From the NCBI RefSeq assembly GCF_032884065.1, contig NC_088868.1, positions 3,095,043-3,159,042 on the forward strand: DNA of 64,000 nucleotides, given 5' to 3'. Below are positions 22,803 to 38,589 of this stretch, one piece after another. The position numbers and the translations under genes are program-made. Under the pieces are notes generated by a model. The model saw only the letters and a program-made list of their open reading frames with translations, did no database searches and was not told where the DNA came from. The stretch is from Artemia franciscana (Eukaryota > Arthropoda > Branchiopoda > Anostraca > Artemiidae). Numbering within the stretch: position 1 is the first letter of the stretch; the number at the start of each line of letters is the position of its first letter.

Positions 22803-24330
22803 GAAATTTTTATTTTATCACTAATTAGGCTACTATTTATTTTTCTGCCCGGATAATCCTCTCAATAGTTTCTATATAAAACACTGAATTATGTCTTCTT
22901 GCTTACTTTTTGTACCCTACAGTTTCAAAGTAACTGGATACCCTGTGGTTAATTTTGCCCATTTTAATTTTTGTTTCGTTTTTAGTACTTTAATTTTGTT
23001 CGATTTCTCGGTTAGATGTTTTTCAAGTTCTGTTCGAGTTTTTCGTTGCGAAACAGTCTTAGTGGTGAATTGTCCAACAATAAAAAAACTTTGTTTTTTG
23101 CCCTTGAAGCGGTGGTGGGATTGAATTTTCCTGTCCAGGCACGTACGCAGGTATTTTTTCGGGGGGGGGGACACAAATCCTTCAAATCCCTTATTCTGTG
23201 AGAGGTATCAGGAAATTATGTGAAAGTAAAACAAATCGTGGGATTTTGGGTTGGGGGGTGCATCCCGTACGTACGTGCCAGTCCATGTCTCCCATTCACC
23301 ATTTTGGAATCGTGTTTCATCTGTTTAAAAATGATTCGCTGATCACCTTACCAAAGCACTTTGTTATGAGGCAAGCACGGTGTTAAAAATGTGTCTGTTT
23401 TATTCACATAAATTATGTACTTTTTCAGGCGCAGAATTCTCACCGTAATACAAAAGAAGCGCAACATAAAATAATGAAGAACATTAATCTGTAAAATACA
23501 TTTGTATTATTTCTCGGATAACGGCTGAGGAATATTGGGTCTCTTGGATAAAAACACGGGGATGAAGTTTTTTGGAAATTTGATTGAAGGCTGAATTAAA
23601 TGTTTTTGACTGGCAATTATTTATTTCTATTTTACCATGTTATGTAGAGTAGTTAGCATCGTTCTGTGCTATTCTCCCTTTAAAGAGTTTTTTTTTCTGG
23701 ATTTATGCTAGGGACTAGGCAGAGACTGCCGATATCGGCGTAACAGGTGTTTAACAAATATTTCTTATTTATAATTTTTTACTAAGAAAATTTTTCTTAC
23801 TTAGAGACTGAGGATAAATTTGCACAAACTATTCTTGAGTTTAATTCTAATATCGATAGAGGGCGAATTCACCGTTTATCCTTGAGTTAACTGATGCTAT
23901 GTGATTTAAAGACCCCCTCTGTTTAACGGATAGAAATCTCAAAAGGTGCCCATTAAAACTAAAATGTAAAGCAACTAGTATAATAGTTCTTGCGAATTGG
24001 CAATTACTAGTGTAATCGTTTATGTGAACTCGCTCTTTGTCTTTCAGTCAGTAAAATTGTATATTCAATAAAAGGAATTTCGTTTTGCGGTTAGAAATTT
24101 AAAGGAGAATTTTAAGAAGGGGAATTGAAAGGGGACAAAAACTAAGTTTGTTACATTAGTGGAAATTTTAAAATTTCATAGTCCATAAGTTAGAGCTGAA
24201 TAATGTAACTTTGCTTACGGTTCAAATTTTCAAATATTAAAATTTTCCTTTTATTAAAAAGAACATTTAAGCAAATGCAAATGCCATCAAATGTAAACGG
24301 TACGATAAAATTTATTTTAAAACTTTTCAA
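22803..24330 (+). repeat. U repeat, copy C
   Basis: It begins 'attttatcactaattaggct' and follows U through 'gtaactggataccctgtgg' (near 22930), 'agttagcatcgttctgtgct' (near 23650) and 'gttagagctgaataatgtaa' (near 24185), with more substitutions than A, B or D. It is interrupted by a 142 bp TIR element at 23138 and fades after about 24330. A further U piece, 'gtttgttacattagtaaaaa' to 'actttgcttgcagttaaaat', lies at 24655-24768, just before an H copy. Confidence 0.68.
23138..23279. mobile_element. 142 bp TIR element (MITE) in U copy C
   Basis: The left end 'ggcacgtacgcagg' and the right end 'ccgtacgtacgtgcc' are inverted repeats around a G-rich interior. The flanks are 'gtcca' before and, one base on, 'gtcca' after, a plausible target-site duplication. 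The segment is absent from U copies A, B and D at this point. This shows insertion of a small non-autonomous DNA element; the superfamily is not clear. Confidence 0.65.
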
Positions 24331-24769
24331 AAAGTTGTCTAGAAAATCCAATCCAAGTCATTTAAATTAAAAAAAAATTAAAATAAGAAATGACTCTAGG
24401 ATTTTCTTAGGGGGGGGGGGAGGGTAAAACGGCTTTTCAAAACGCATCGAAAATTTGTCTAAAAGTATACTAGTTGCTTTTGTACGAGTAGTACCAGGTT
24501 TCAGAGCCAATAAGCCCCTTCATCTGGCCTTGCAAATAAGTAGAAAGAGATCTATTTTTTGTTGATTGAAAAACGGGTTTTATAATTTTTGTTTGTTCTT
24601 TGGTCTCTGTTGGGAAACTTGTTTCCCAAAATTTCCCAATTGCAACATCATAGCATAAGCTAAGTTTGTTACATTAGTAAAAATTTTACAATTTGAGAGT
24701 GTATTTGTTCTTTTATCGATAGTCGATCAGCTAGAGCAGAATATTGTAACTTTGCTTGCAGTTAAAATT
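24331..24769. other. Low-complexity and short U remnant, no gene
   Basis: It holds an A-rich run, a ten-base G run near 24410, and, from 24655, a short diverged piece of U. No gene is seen. Confidence 0.45.
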
Positions 24770-25616
24770 GTCAATACCTCGCTCTTTACGCTAGATTTCG
24801 AGTTTTGTTCCAATTACTTGAGAATGACCCCTGAATCACAAAGGCCGTTTAATTAGAATAAATAGCTCTTTAGAAATTACTGAAAATATTTTAGCGTAAA
24901 GAGTCAGGTATTTAGGAGGGGATCAACCCCCTTTTATGCCTAACAATTTATGTTTGTTTTAAGTTTTAATGTTGTTTCTTACTTTCAGTCGAAAAAACTT
25001 TTTTTTCAGTTTAATTTCTGATTTATTTTTTTTTCAAAATAATTCCGGAAAATCCAGTGCTCCCTTCATGGAAATTCTCTTCTCTCATGATAAATTCTTT
25101 TATGGTGAGATCCTCCCTCGTATCCCCCTCCCCTGATGAAATAAGCGTGGGAGAGGGCTGGTTTTCCTTCATTTTTGTTGTCACTTAAAAGGGCGCTAGA
25201 ACTTTTAAACTCTGTTAGAATGAGCTCTTTCGCACCATTCTTTGAAAAATGGGTCGACAGGATCACCCCTGGGTGAAAAAAAAGAAGCAAATAGCATAAA
25301 CACAGTGATTTTTATGGTAAAAAATACTAAATTCCACATTTTTGCAGATAGGAGCTTGAATCCTATACAGTAAGGTTCTCTGATATGCTGAATCTGATTG
25401 TGTGCTTTTCATTAAGATTGTATGACTTTTTCTAAGGCTCGTAACTTTTGTTGGGAAGGATTTATTTGGATGAAACTTGTATATTTAAAGTCAGCATAAA
25501 AGTCCAGTTCAGTTGATGTAGGCCCATCTATTGGTATTAAAATTCCGTTTTTACAGTTTTGGTTACTATTTAGCCGTGTCCCTCCGTACTATAGTTCGTT
25601 ACCATGAACTGTTTGA
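24770..25616 (-). mobile_element. H element, partial copy joined to an RTE fragment
   Basis: The asymmetrical fold-back (24770-24990) and H body run to the terminal hairpin 'ttaccatgaactgtttga' at 25616. The symmetrical fold-back and interior are missing at the low-coordinate end. The junction with RT sequence ('taacattgctgcgg') is identical to 4391. So this copy did not insert here on its own; it came with the LINE and U. Confidence 0.75.
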
Positions 25617-25790
25617 TAACATTGCTGCGGTCAAGATAGAATATGAGGTCAGAAGCTGGTTTCATATTAAATCAGGAGTTCAACGGGGTTGCTTTCTTAA
25701 AAAAAAATATTTTTAAGAAAACTCAAGTCAATAAAACATCGTTACTTACCCAGGTAGCATAATTATTAAGGACGGTGGAGCAGTTTCTAG
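25617..25790 (+). pseudogene. RTE-like RT fragment between H and U (copy D)
   Basis: It encodes 'NIAAVKIEYEVRSWFHIKSG' and then loses motif B and motif C through an internal deletion replaced by an A/T run ('ttaaaaaaaaatatttttaag'). It resumes at 'actcaagtcaataaaaca' and the 'acttacccaggtagcataat' block. U copy D starts after 'cagtttctag'. Confidence 0.72.
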
Positions 25791-28849
<3,059 letters not shown>

Positions 28850-29690
28850 AGGTAGTGCTGTAAATGTTTTTACAGCGTTCTTTACACTTAAGTTTTCGAG
28901 TACTTTTAAAACAGCTTCTTACTGTTCTAATTAAAGAACCTTGTGTTTCAGGAATCGTTTCGAAAGAATTGGGACCAAATATACACTTTAGTATATAGAG
29001 CTTGGTGCTTAGGAGGGGGCTACCCCCTTAAAATACCTAATAATTTTTGTTCGTTTTAAATTTTAATGTTGCTCCATAATTTCAGGCGAAAAAACTTTTT
29101 TTCTTATTTAATTTCTGATTTTTTATTAAAATAATGCCAGGAAGTCTGGCTCCACCTCTACGGAAAAATCCTCCCCATGGACATATTCCTTAGACAATTC
29201 AAAACTGGTGAAAATTTACCCCAAACAATTACCATTAACATCTCTTCGTGTAAAAATGAGTCGACAAAGTGAAAGCAAGACATAAGAAGAATTTCGCATT
29301 GGAATTCTGGCAAATTTCCCAGTATAAAATTCACCGCCTGGAAACTTCCCTCCCTATGGAACATTCTCCATGTGGAAAAATCCTCTGGAGAAAATTCGCT
29401 TCTTACCCGAAAATGTATGCATACTTCCCAATAACAAATACTGTACGTGACCAATCGGCAAATCTTATAGCGTAGACCCTTCCCCAGGGGCTATTGGGGG
29501 TCGTGTTATCCCTAAAGGCATACAAATTCTGCCTTTCAACTATGCTGAATAAAATGGCTATCTCAAAATTTGGTGCTTATATGAAAGGGACTGTTCCCTC
29601 CTCAACACACTGCTCTTTACGCTAAAGTTTTTACGGTTTTAAAAAGTAGATTTGAGAGAAAGAGTCAAACTATAATCAGTTAATGTTTTA
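28850..29690 (-). mobile_element. H element, partial and rearranged copy
   Basis: An asymmetrical fold-back (about 28860-29085) and a body with 'gcatacttcccaataacaaa' run to 'aatggctatctcaaaatttg'. Then comes half of a symmetrical fold-back ('atgaaagggactgttccctc', 29580-29690). The terminal hairpin is missing. Open frames of 68 and 98 codons on opposite strands here are by-products of the repeat. Confidence 0.65.
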
Positions 29691-29744
29691 CCACTCTAGA
29701 TGTCTATATGAGATCTCAAATCAATCACCCCAATTTTTGGCTTG

Positions 29745-31140
29745 TAGATTTGTTTGATTATGTTTCCTGTATATCATGCCGCGGGATCTAGAGGCGATAT
29801 GGCTATGGGATATATTAGAAATAGTCTTTTTCCCGATTTGACGATCTGGGGGGGGGGGAGTGGGGACCGGTTAATTAAAAAAAAGAAGAAAAAATTAAGT
29901 ATTTTTAACTTACGAACGGATAATTGGATCTTAATGAAATTTGATGTTTGGAAGGATATCGTGTCCCAGAGCTTTTATTTTAAATCCCGATCAGATCCGG
30001 TGACATTGGGGGGAGTTGGAGGGGATAACCTGAAATCTTAGCGGAGGGATCGGGATGAAACTTGGTATGGAAAATCAGCAGAAGTCTTAGATACGTGATT
30101 GACATAACCGGAACAGAACCGCTCTATTTGGGGGAGTTTGGGGGGGGGGGGTAATTCTGAAAAAATAGGAAAAATGAGGTATTTTAACTTACGAAGGTGT
30201 CATGGGACCTTAATCAAATTTTATTACTAGAAGCACCTCGTAACTCAGATCTCTCGTTTTAAAGCCCGACCGGATCCAGCGTCATTGGGAGGGGGAGTTG
30301 GGGGGGCGGAAATCTTGGAAAACACTTAAAACGGAGACATCAGGATAAAACTTGGTGGGAAGAATAAAAACAAGTCCAAGATACGTGACTGATATAATAG
30401 GACCGGGTCTTCTCTTTGTTAGAGTTCGGAGGGGGAGGGGGAGTAATTCGGAAAAATTAGAAAAAATGAAATATTTGTAACTTACGAATGGGTGATCAGA
30501 TCTTAATGAAATTTGATATTTAGAATATTGATATTGGGGGGGGGGGGTTAGAGGGGGAAACCAGAGTTCTTGGAAAACGTGAAAATTGATGTATCTTTAT
30601 CTTACGAATGGGTGATAGGTTCTTAATGAAACTTGATATATAAAAGGAGCTTATATCTCAGATGCTCAATTTTCAAATCGGATCTGGAGACATAGGGGGT
30701 TGGAGAGGGAGAAACAGAAATCTCGGAAACTGGAAATCTCGGAAAACGCTTAGAGTGGAGAGACCGAGATGAAACTTGATGGAAAGAATAAGAACAAGTT
30801 ATAGATACGTGATTGACATAGTTGGAACGGGTCCATTCTCTCTGGGGGAGCTTGGGGGTGTTCATTTGGAAAAATTAGAAAAATTTAGGTATTTTTAACT
30901 TAAGAAAGGGTGACCGAATCTTAATGAAATTTGAAATTTAGAAGGAAATCATGTCTCTAAGCTCTTATTTCAAATCCCGACCATATCTGTTGACATCAGT
31001 GGGAATTGGAGGGGAAAACCGGAAATCTTGGAGAATGCTTAGAGTGGAGATATCGGGATGAAATTTGGTGGGTAGAATAAGCAAATGTCTTCGATACGTG
31101 ATTGAGATAACCTTACTGGATCCGCTCTCTTTGGAGGAGT
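29745..31140 (+). repeat. K repeat: tandem array of ~293 bp units
   Basis: The phrase 'aacttacgaa-gggtgat-gg' recurs near 29908, 30184, 30477, 30597 and 30893. The full spacing is 293-296 bases, and one unit is cut to ~120. Each unit has 'ttaatgaaatttgatattta', 'ctcttattttaaatcccgac', a G-rich 'ggggggagttggaggggg' block, 'gaaatcttggaaaacgctta', 'gatgaaacttggtgggaaga' and 'tagatacgtgattgacataa'. No protein is encoded. The same units in direct and inverted order build the element at 59035-61447. Confidence 0.82.
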
Positions 31141-31968
31141 TTTTTCATTGCTTTTTTTTAAATAATGCTAGAAAATCCTGCGCTCCCTTCATGAAAATTT
31201 TCCTCCCCCATGATATATTCCTCCAGGGAAAGTTCCTCCAATATATCCCCCTCTTCTCAACCCACCCCCCTCCACCTAAAAATCCCCCCGAAAACGTCTG
31301 TACACTTCCAAATAACCATTACTATATGTAAGCACTGGTCAAAGTTTGTAACTTGTAGCCCCTCCCACGGGAACTATGGGGGAATAAGTCGTCCCCTAAG
31401 ACATAGTTATAAGGTTTTTCGACTACGCTGAATAAAATGGCTATCTCAGAATTTTGATCCGGTGACTTTGGGAAAATAATTACCTAGGTGCCCTCCAATT
31501 TTTTTGGTCACTTAAAAAGGGCACTAGAACTTTTCATTTCCGTTAGAATGAGCCGTCTCGCATGATTCTAGGACCACTGAGTCAATACGATCAGCCCTGG
31601 GAAAAAAAAACAAATAAACACGCATCCGCGATCTGCCTTCTGGCGAAAAATACAAAATTCCACATTTTTGTAGATAGGATCTTGAAACTTTTACAAAAGG
31701 GTTCTCTGATACGCTGAATCTGATGGTGTGATTTTCTTTTAGGGGTTTTAGGGGTTGTTCTCCCCTATTTTCTAAAACAAGCCAAATTTTCTCAGGCTCA
31801 TGACTTTTAATGGGTAAGAATAAACTTGATGAAACTTATATATTTAAAACCAGCATTAAAATGCGATTCTTTTGATGTAGCTATTGGTATAAAAATTCCG
31901 TTTTTTAGTTTTGGTTACTATTGAGCCGGGTGGCTCCTTACTACTTTTCATTATCAAGAACTGTTTGA
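31141..31968 (-). mobile_element. H element body with terminal hairpin
   Basis: The H body, without the fold-backs, runs from 'aataatgctagaaaatcctg' to the degenerate hairpin 'ttatcaagaactgtttga'. It starts exactly where the K array ends. The frames of 88 and 73 codons inside recur in no other copy. Confidence 0.72.
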
Positions 31969-32190
31969 CATCTGCGTGTTTGACTCTGGACTCTTACCAA
32001 CATAACTTGAATGAACGAATTTATTTAGTGATTCGACTTACAAAAAGTATTTCACTTTCTATTCTAAAGCTAAACACTGGAAAAAATTTTTTAAAAAGAA
32101 GGTGAAAGCAACATAATTCATTTACCACACATACATATAAAATACAGGAAACGTACTAATGAGTTCTAAATTTCACGATTCTAAAAATCT
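31969..32190. other. Short region without a recognised feature
   Basis: AT-rich sequence between an H hairpin and the 3' end of an R1-like LINE. It may include the LINE 3' untranslated region. Confidence 0.4.
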
Positions 32191-32192
32191 AG

Positions 32193-33130
32193 GCGACCAA
32201 TTTTGGTAATAAAATTCATGAATAAACGACGTACATCTTTCATATGCCACACCAAGTTTAGATCCAATTTGAAGCTTACGCTATAAAAACCTAAATTTAC
32301 TTCTAATGAAAATCTAGCTGGTATGTACAAGGGACAATCAGAAATGACATGATCCATAGTTTCTTCTTTACCACAGACACATAAAGGCGAATCTATTTTC
32401 TTAATTTTATATAAAAATGAATTTAATCAAGAATGACACTTGTGTCAGCTTAAAAGATGGGGTTATCTTTGCCGCTGCTTTAAAATCATTGAGTGTTTTA
32501 AAAAAGTGTTTTGTCCACGGCTTGGTTGCAATTTTGAAGGTTGAAAACCATCGAGTTAAAATCATATTATGTAATTTTTTCCTATCAAAGTTAAAAATTT
32601 GGTCACTTGTATTTTCACAACTTGTAAATAATAATAATGCTTCTTCATCTATAAAAATACTATGCATATTTGACCTGAAACAAATGCCAGAATGCCTGTT
32701 TTCTTGACTTGGCTAATAATTTAGTCTATCTTTTTATTGCATCTGCTCAAAGATACTTCAATTGGACGTTGATCGAGAGGAAAACATCCAGCAACAGCTG
32801 TCACTGTATCTGTTTTCGTACATCGGAGACCCTTTGAAATGGCAATCATTGCCATTTCTACCCATGCCACTACCCATACAGGCGCAGCGTATAGTATATT
32901 GCTTTCAATGACATCTTTATATAATTTGCTTAAAGCCAGTGGTTTTAAACCCCATGTTGTTTTTGCTGCTAACATAGGTTGCAAGGAATACTGCTTAGCT
33001 GCATCAACTCTGGTTGTGACATGTTCGCTCCATGACAGCTTTCGATCCAAAATAACACCGAGGTGCCTAACTTTTTCTTTTATTTCTACACGGGTATTCA
33101 TAAATGTTAGCGTTATATCTGGTACTACAA
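32193..33130 (-). pseudogene. R1-like LINE, C-terminal third with zinc-finger-like end
   Basis: The minus frame opens 'VRHLGVILDRKLSWSEHV', the post-RT 'YLGV-LD-KL-W--H' block of R1/I-group LINEs. It goes on 'TWGLKPLALSKLYKDVIES' and 'ILYAAPVWVV'. After a frameshift a second part ends with 'CVCGKEETMDHVISDC' (cysteine-histidine motif near the C-terminus of R1 and Jockey-like proteins) and a stop near 32193. The EN and RT core are absent. At about 33130 it is cut by a fold-back of the next H element. It may be the missing 3' part of the family at 16753-18600, but the two do not overlap, so this is not proven. Confidence 0.72.
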
Positions 33131-34639
33131 AGGGGCTCTCCTCCCCTTTTTATTGTTTTGTTGCTTGAAATTGTTTATTGTTTGAAAAAGTAGAGTTGTG
33201 AGAAAGAGTCAAACTTTAGCATAAAGAGCGGGGCGTTAAGGAGGGGACAGTCTTTTCATATACGGACTAATTTCTGATCGTTTTAAGTTTTAATGCAACT
33301 CCTTACTTTCAGTTGAAAAAACTTGTTTTTTTTTAAACTGAAAGTAAGATTTTAGCTCACTTAATACTGATTTTGATTTTATCTCACTGTATATGAATAA
33401 TTAAAACAAAATTTTTAAATTAATTTGTTCTTGCTAAATGGTTTTCTCAAAGTTTTGATTGGAAAATTTTGAGAGAAAAGAGGTGGGGAGGGGGCAAGGC
33501 CACTAAAACTTTCAGTTTTATTTATGACCGTTTTTATTAGTAATAAATATACGTAACTTACAAATTAACTTACTTATCGAACGCCTATATTTGTATATTT
33601 TTATTACGTATATCAGAGGGTTCGCCCCTTGTCAATACCTTCCCTTTTACACTATAGTTTGAATTTTTTTTGCCAATTCTTTAAGAATTACCCCTGAATC
33701 ATAAAGGCCGTTTAGTTAGAACAATTAACTCTTTTGAAATTGCTAAAACCACTTCAGCGTATTGAGGAGGGGACGAACTCCTTTATATACGTAATAATTT
33801 CTGTTCGTTTTAAGTTTTAAGGTTGCTTCTCACTTTAAGTTAAAAAACTTTTTAAATAACGTTTTTTTAAATAATGCTGGAAAATCCAGCGCTCCATTCA
33901 TGAAAATTCTCTTCCCCCATGATAAATTCCTCCATGGAAGGATCCTCTCACGTAGAAAAATCCTCCCTGAACATGTCCGTATACTCCCCAATAACCAATA
34001 CTATATATGAACAATGGGCTAAGTTCATAACTTACAGCCCTTCTCGCAGGGGCTGTGGGGGATTTGGTTGTACTCAAGACATAGTTATTACATTTTTCGG
34101 CTATGCTGAACAAAATGGTTATCTGAAAATTCGGATCTAGTAACTTTTAGAAATAAATGAGCGTGGGAGGGGTCTAGGTGCCCTCATTTTTTTTTTTTAG
34201 TCAATTAGAAAAGGACGCTAGAACTTTTAATTTTCATTAAAATGAGCCCTCTTGCGACGTTCAAGGACCACCTGCTCGATACAATTATCCCTGAAAAAAA
34301 AGAAATAAATACGTATCTGTGATCTTTCTACTGGCAAAAATACAAAATTCCATTATTTTGTAGATAGAAGCCTCAACAGTAGGGTTCTCTGATACGTTGA
34401 ATCTGATGGTGTAATTTTCATGACAATTCTATGAGTTTAGGGGGTGTTTCTTTCTTTTTTGAAAATAAGAGAATTTTCGCAGGCCCGTAACTTTTAATGG
34501 GTAAGACTCAACTTGATAAAACCTATATATTTAAAATCAACATAAAATGCGATTCTTTTGATGCTACTATTTGTCAAAGTTACGATTTCTATTGAGCCGG
34601 ATTGCTCCTTACTGCAGTTCGTTACCAAGAACTGTTTGA
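33131..34639 (-). mobile_element. H element, nearly complete copy (minus)
   Basis: It holds a symmetrical fold-back (partly lost, 33131-33310), interior with 'gctaaatggttttctcaaag', an asymmetrical fold-back (33600-33835), a body and the terminal 'gttaccaagaactgtttga'. The same part order as 2943-4390 confirms the structure of H. The start is truncated at the R1-like LINE, so which of the two is the later arrival is not certain. Confidence 0.72.
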
Positions 34640-34775
34640 TTGTTATCGGTCAGTCATAGCGTTTGGAGTGTATATTTGATGTTTAGCATTGCTCAACTCA
34701 TCAAAAATATTCAAAACATTGCCATTTTCCTGCGTTATTTTCTGTTTTGTAAACAGGAGTGGCCATGTGACATTA
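34640..34775 (+). repeat. T repeat ('ggtcagtcatagc'), plus copy
   Basis: 'ggtcagtcatagc', 'caactcatcaaaaa' and 'gtggccatgtgacattat' occur in this order here. They occur in reverse complement at 46490-46605 and in its duplicate 54103-54218. The central part differs by small indels. It is a third small dispersed family; its ends are not defined. Confidence 0.6.
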
Positions 34776-36560
34776 TGTTACTCTTTGGAAAAATGTTATG
34801 AGTTTTATTTTTGTTCATGGGTTTATAAGGTATTACTTTTACAATTATAGTACTTTTTTAAAAGCTTAAGTTGCCACTGATTCAGTTCAAAAAGTGATAT
34901 CTTACTTTACTGTTTTTACTAATTCAAGATGGTGGGGAAGCGGTGTTTATCCATCCTCTTGCGACAAACTGGAAAATACCTTCCCTAATTCGCTTTTTTT
35001 TTTGGAAAGAAAGGTGAAAATACCACCTTATGTCATGGAAAATACCCTAGCCCTTCCCTCCCCAAAAGATTTACCCTCATACTCTATATAGCCCCCTCCC
35101 CCCCAAAAAAAAATGTATTAAAAATGTTGGATACGGCCCTTAAGGCAAAGATTCTTAGACTTATAGCTTTTGATGTGTCAGCTTAAATCTGGCGATACAC
35201 CTTAAAATAGATTGTCTTGATGCCTATGTTTTTCGATATAACTTTTCTATCATTTTCGGTTAATATTTTCCCAGGGTGCTCCTTACCTACAGTTAGTTTT
35301 TGTTACCACGACGTGTTTTTTTTTCTTTTTTTCTCAATTTGATTACACGTTTGAAGAGATACATTAGTGCAACTAACTAAAGTATTTGGCATATTGGGGA
35401 TATACTCAAATTAATTCATTCATAATTTTAGTTCTGCTCTAAGGCTCTTAGATCATTCAGGAAGATGTATCAGAAAATTGTTCATGCATAAGAGCAAACC
35501 TTTTGTGCATATGATGCTGTGGATAGATCAGTTAGAATAAAACTGAAATAAGTCAAAGAGTTCACTAAGTTAATTAATAATAGAACTTTGACAATAAAAT
35601 GCAAACAGAAACTAAATTGAAAACAAATTTAAATGCAAAGAAGCTTTTCAGACAAAAGCAGAGATCGAAAATTAAAACTAAAGAGGAGAAAAATAAAGCC
35701 TTGTAATGATTCAAACTTAGAAGGGCCAGAAATAACTAGCTTATCAAAGAATAAACAAAACTAAAACTAAAACAAATTATAACAAATAGAGTGAATACAA
35801 AACATGCTGAGAATGAAGATGAAATAAATTATAAAATGTTTCAATTAAAATATATACTCATGTCGAACTTAATACAAACAAAAATTATTACCAACATGAT
35901 TTTGGGAACTAAGCTCCCCCTACCCCTTAAATCTGCTGAATATTTGCTTTATTTACAATTTATTAAAAAAAACTTTCAATTTTAAGACACAAAATTCTAT
36001 TACATAAAATCTGGAACATTGAATTCCAGAAATTCTCTAGAATTAAAATAATTATAATTATATATATATATATATATATTAAATACAATTATAATTACAG
36101 AAATAGTATAGACTAAAAATAAGTATTGACTAAACATTCAATTTTTTTTATTACTTTTTCCAAGTCATCATTGTCAATCATTGGAGTTATTTCATTTTTT
36201 AATTTTTATCGAAATTTCGAAGAGCTAAACACACTGTCGAAAATCCACACAATTTCTTCATAGCCAAAAATGACGAAATATTTGAGTCGGGAGGGAGGGA
36301 TGATGTAATTCAATTGTCCCCGAGCAGCAACAGCAATATGAGTGGTTTTGGGTTTACAGGTAGCGAGAACAAGTAGCCATAACTCCTGTTCGTTATAATT
36401 TTTGTTGTACTTGGTATCCATTTCGACTTTCGCTCGTTTTATGATTTTTTTTTTGTATTTGTATAAGTATCTGTTATATGATTGCTTCATATGACTATGT
36501 ATTTTAATTTCTGTTTGTTTTTTTTATTGATTCTTAGATATTAGCTTTATTTTGTAATCA
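34776..36560. other. No gene recognised
   Basis: It includes a short degenerate H-like end near 35170-35330 ('gttaccacgacgtg'), an A-rich stretch near 35600-35900 and a (TA)n run at 36060-36078. A 94-codon minus frame at 36206-36490 has no domain that I recognise and no copy elsewhere in the window, so I leave it uncalled. Confidence 0.4.
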
Positions 36561-37481
36561 AAAGAAACAAGGTTTTTTTCAACTGAAATTCTGGGGGAAT
36601 ATTAAAACTTAAAATGAACAGAAATTTTACCGTATAGGAGGGTCTTGGAACAGTCTTGGAAATTACAGTAAAATTAATCTAAAAAAAATTTATATAATGC
36701 TATATATATGATTTTCTTCCACAATAATTTAACTTTATTTTCAATGTTGTAACAAGTACAAAAGAAAATATTTCTACTAGTATTCGTTGTCATTAAAAGA
36801 CCAATGACAGAGTAGGCTTTTGAATTTTACAGTTAGGGAAAGGGGTAGTTGCCAAACTGTTGCTTGTAGTGAAAATTATATGTGAAGAGTACCCACAAGC
36901 TGACATATGAATTCACTACAATCGGAAATGCTTTCTCTGAGTGGAATGCTGGGAATTTCTGTATTTTTCCCCTTAACAGACATGTTTTTGTGTTTTATTA
37001 TCATTTATATTTATTCCAGGAGTGATTGTACTTATCTAGCTGTCACTTTGAAAGAAAAATTAATTTCTTACAGTTATGAAGCATAGAGGTGTCAAATATA
37101 TTGTTTTTTGGCATTCAAAATAAAAATATTAAATTAAAATTTTGTATTTGATCTTCTTAATCTTAGTTCTAATGTTTTACTTTGAACAAACTACTTTAAT
37201 AATGCGTTACTTTTTATAAACACTGAGTCTAAAGGTCTTGAATATTTTTGTGTTTGATAACGAAGTTCAAAATTTTCGGTATTTTTAAAAAATACCCGAG
37301 AAACGCTTCGGCATTACTCAACAGAACTGAATGCACGGGGTTTATGTATTGTTTTTTTAATTGGCTATTGTTTAGTGTACTTCTTGTAATTACTTTTTTT
37401 AATTTTTATACACTTTTACTTTAATCAACATACTCTTCAATTGCCATTAAAAAATATTTGTCTTTAACCCTCGTTAAATAA
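36561..37481. other. Short fold-back fragment and AT-rich sequence
   Basis: A ~90 base start of a fold-back ('ttttttcaactgaaattctg' near 36572) is followed by AT-rich sequence without an open frame over 60 codons. Confidence 0.4.
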
Positions 37482-38585
37482 AAAAAAAAACAAGTTTTTT
37501 CAACTGAAAGTAAGTAACAACATTAAAACTTAAAACAAACAGAAATTATTAGGTATATGAGGGGTTCGTCCCCTCCTCAACCCCTCGCCTTTACGCTATA
37601 GTTTTTCGGCACTTTAAAAAGGTTATTCATTGTTCTAATCAAACGACCCTTGTGTTTCAGGACTTGTTTTTCAGGAATTGGGAAGAAAAAAATAAACTTT
37701 AGCATATCAAGTGAAACGTCGAAGAGGGGGTGGGCCTTTCATATACGTAATAATTTCTATTCGTTATAAGGTTTAATGTTGCTCCTTAATTTCAGTTAAA
37801 AAAAACATGTTTTTCTATTTGATTTTTATCCTTTTTTTAAATAAAGCCAAGATACCTGGTTCCACCTCCATGGAAAAATCCCCCTCCTCACGGAAATATC
37901 GTCTGGACAATTCAATCCTGATGCAAATTCACCCGGGACAATTACCCTTAACATCTCTACGCGTAAAAGTGAATTGGAAAAGATAAAACAAGAAATATAA
38001 AGAAATTTCGTAAAGGAATTCTAAGAAATTCATCCAGCGTAAAATTTCCCCTGAAAAGTTCACCCCCTGAAATTTCGCTTTCCATGGAAAATTGTCACCG
38101 TGCAAAATCTATCCAGCAGAAAATTTGTCATCTCCTCCTCATGCGAAAAATGTATGTATATTTCCCAATAACAAATGCTATGTGTAAACAATATTGAAAT
38201 TTTTTAACTTAAAACCCTTTCCCCAGAGGTTTTAGGGGGTCATTTTATCACCAAAGACATAATTATCGTGCCTTTCAAGTAGACTGAACAAAAATGCTAT
38301 CACACAATTTTGACCAGAATATTTTGGGAGAAAATTAGCGTAAGAGGGGGCCTAGTTGACCCACAATTTTACTGGTCACTTAAAAAGGGCACTAAAGTTC
38401 TTCTTTTCCATTAAAATGGGCCCTCTCCCGTCATTTTAGGTCCAACGGGCTTATACAATCATCCTGGAAAGAAAAAAAAATATGCCCCAACGATGTTTCT
38501 ATTTAAGAAAAAAGAATGTGAAATTCCGCATTTTTTTAAGATTGCAGTTTGAAACCTCTTCGGTTGGGTTCTCTGATATGTCTAC
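37482..38585 (-). mobile_element. H element, partial copy ending at an RTE LINE
   Basis: It runs from the start 'aaaacaagttttttcaactg' through an asymmetrical fold-back (37505-37790) and a body that stops at 'gttgggttctctgatatg'. There the 3' end of an RTE-like LINE begins. About 250 bases of the body and the terminal hairpin are missing. Confidence 0.68.
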
Positions 38586-38589
38586 TACC

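Noticed and set aside
36206-36490. 94-codon minus frame as a possible host gene
   Set aside because: No domain or repeat match recognised, AT-rich surroundings, and no splice or start context to support it. Not enough to call.
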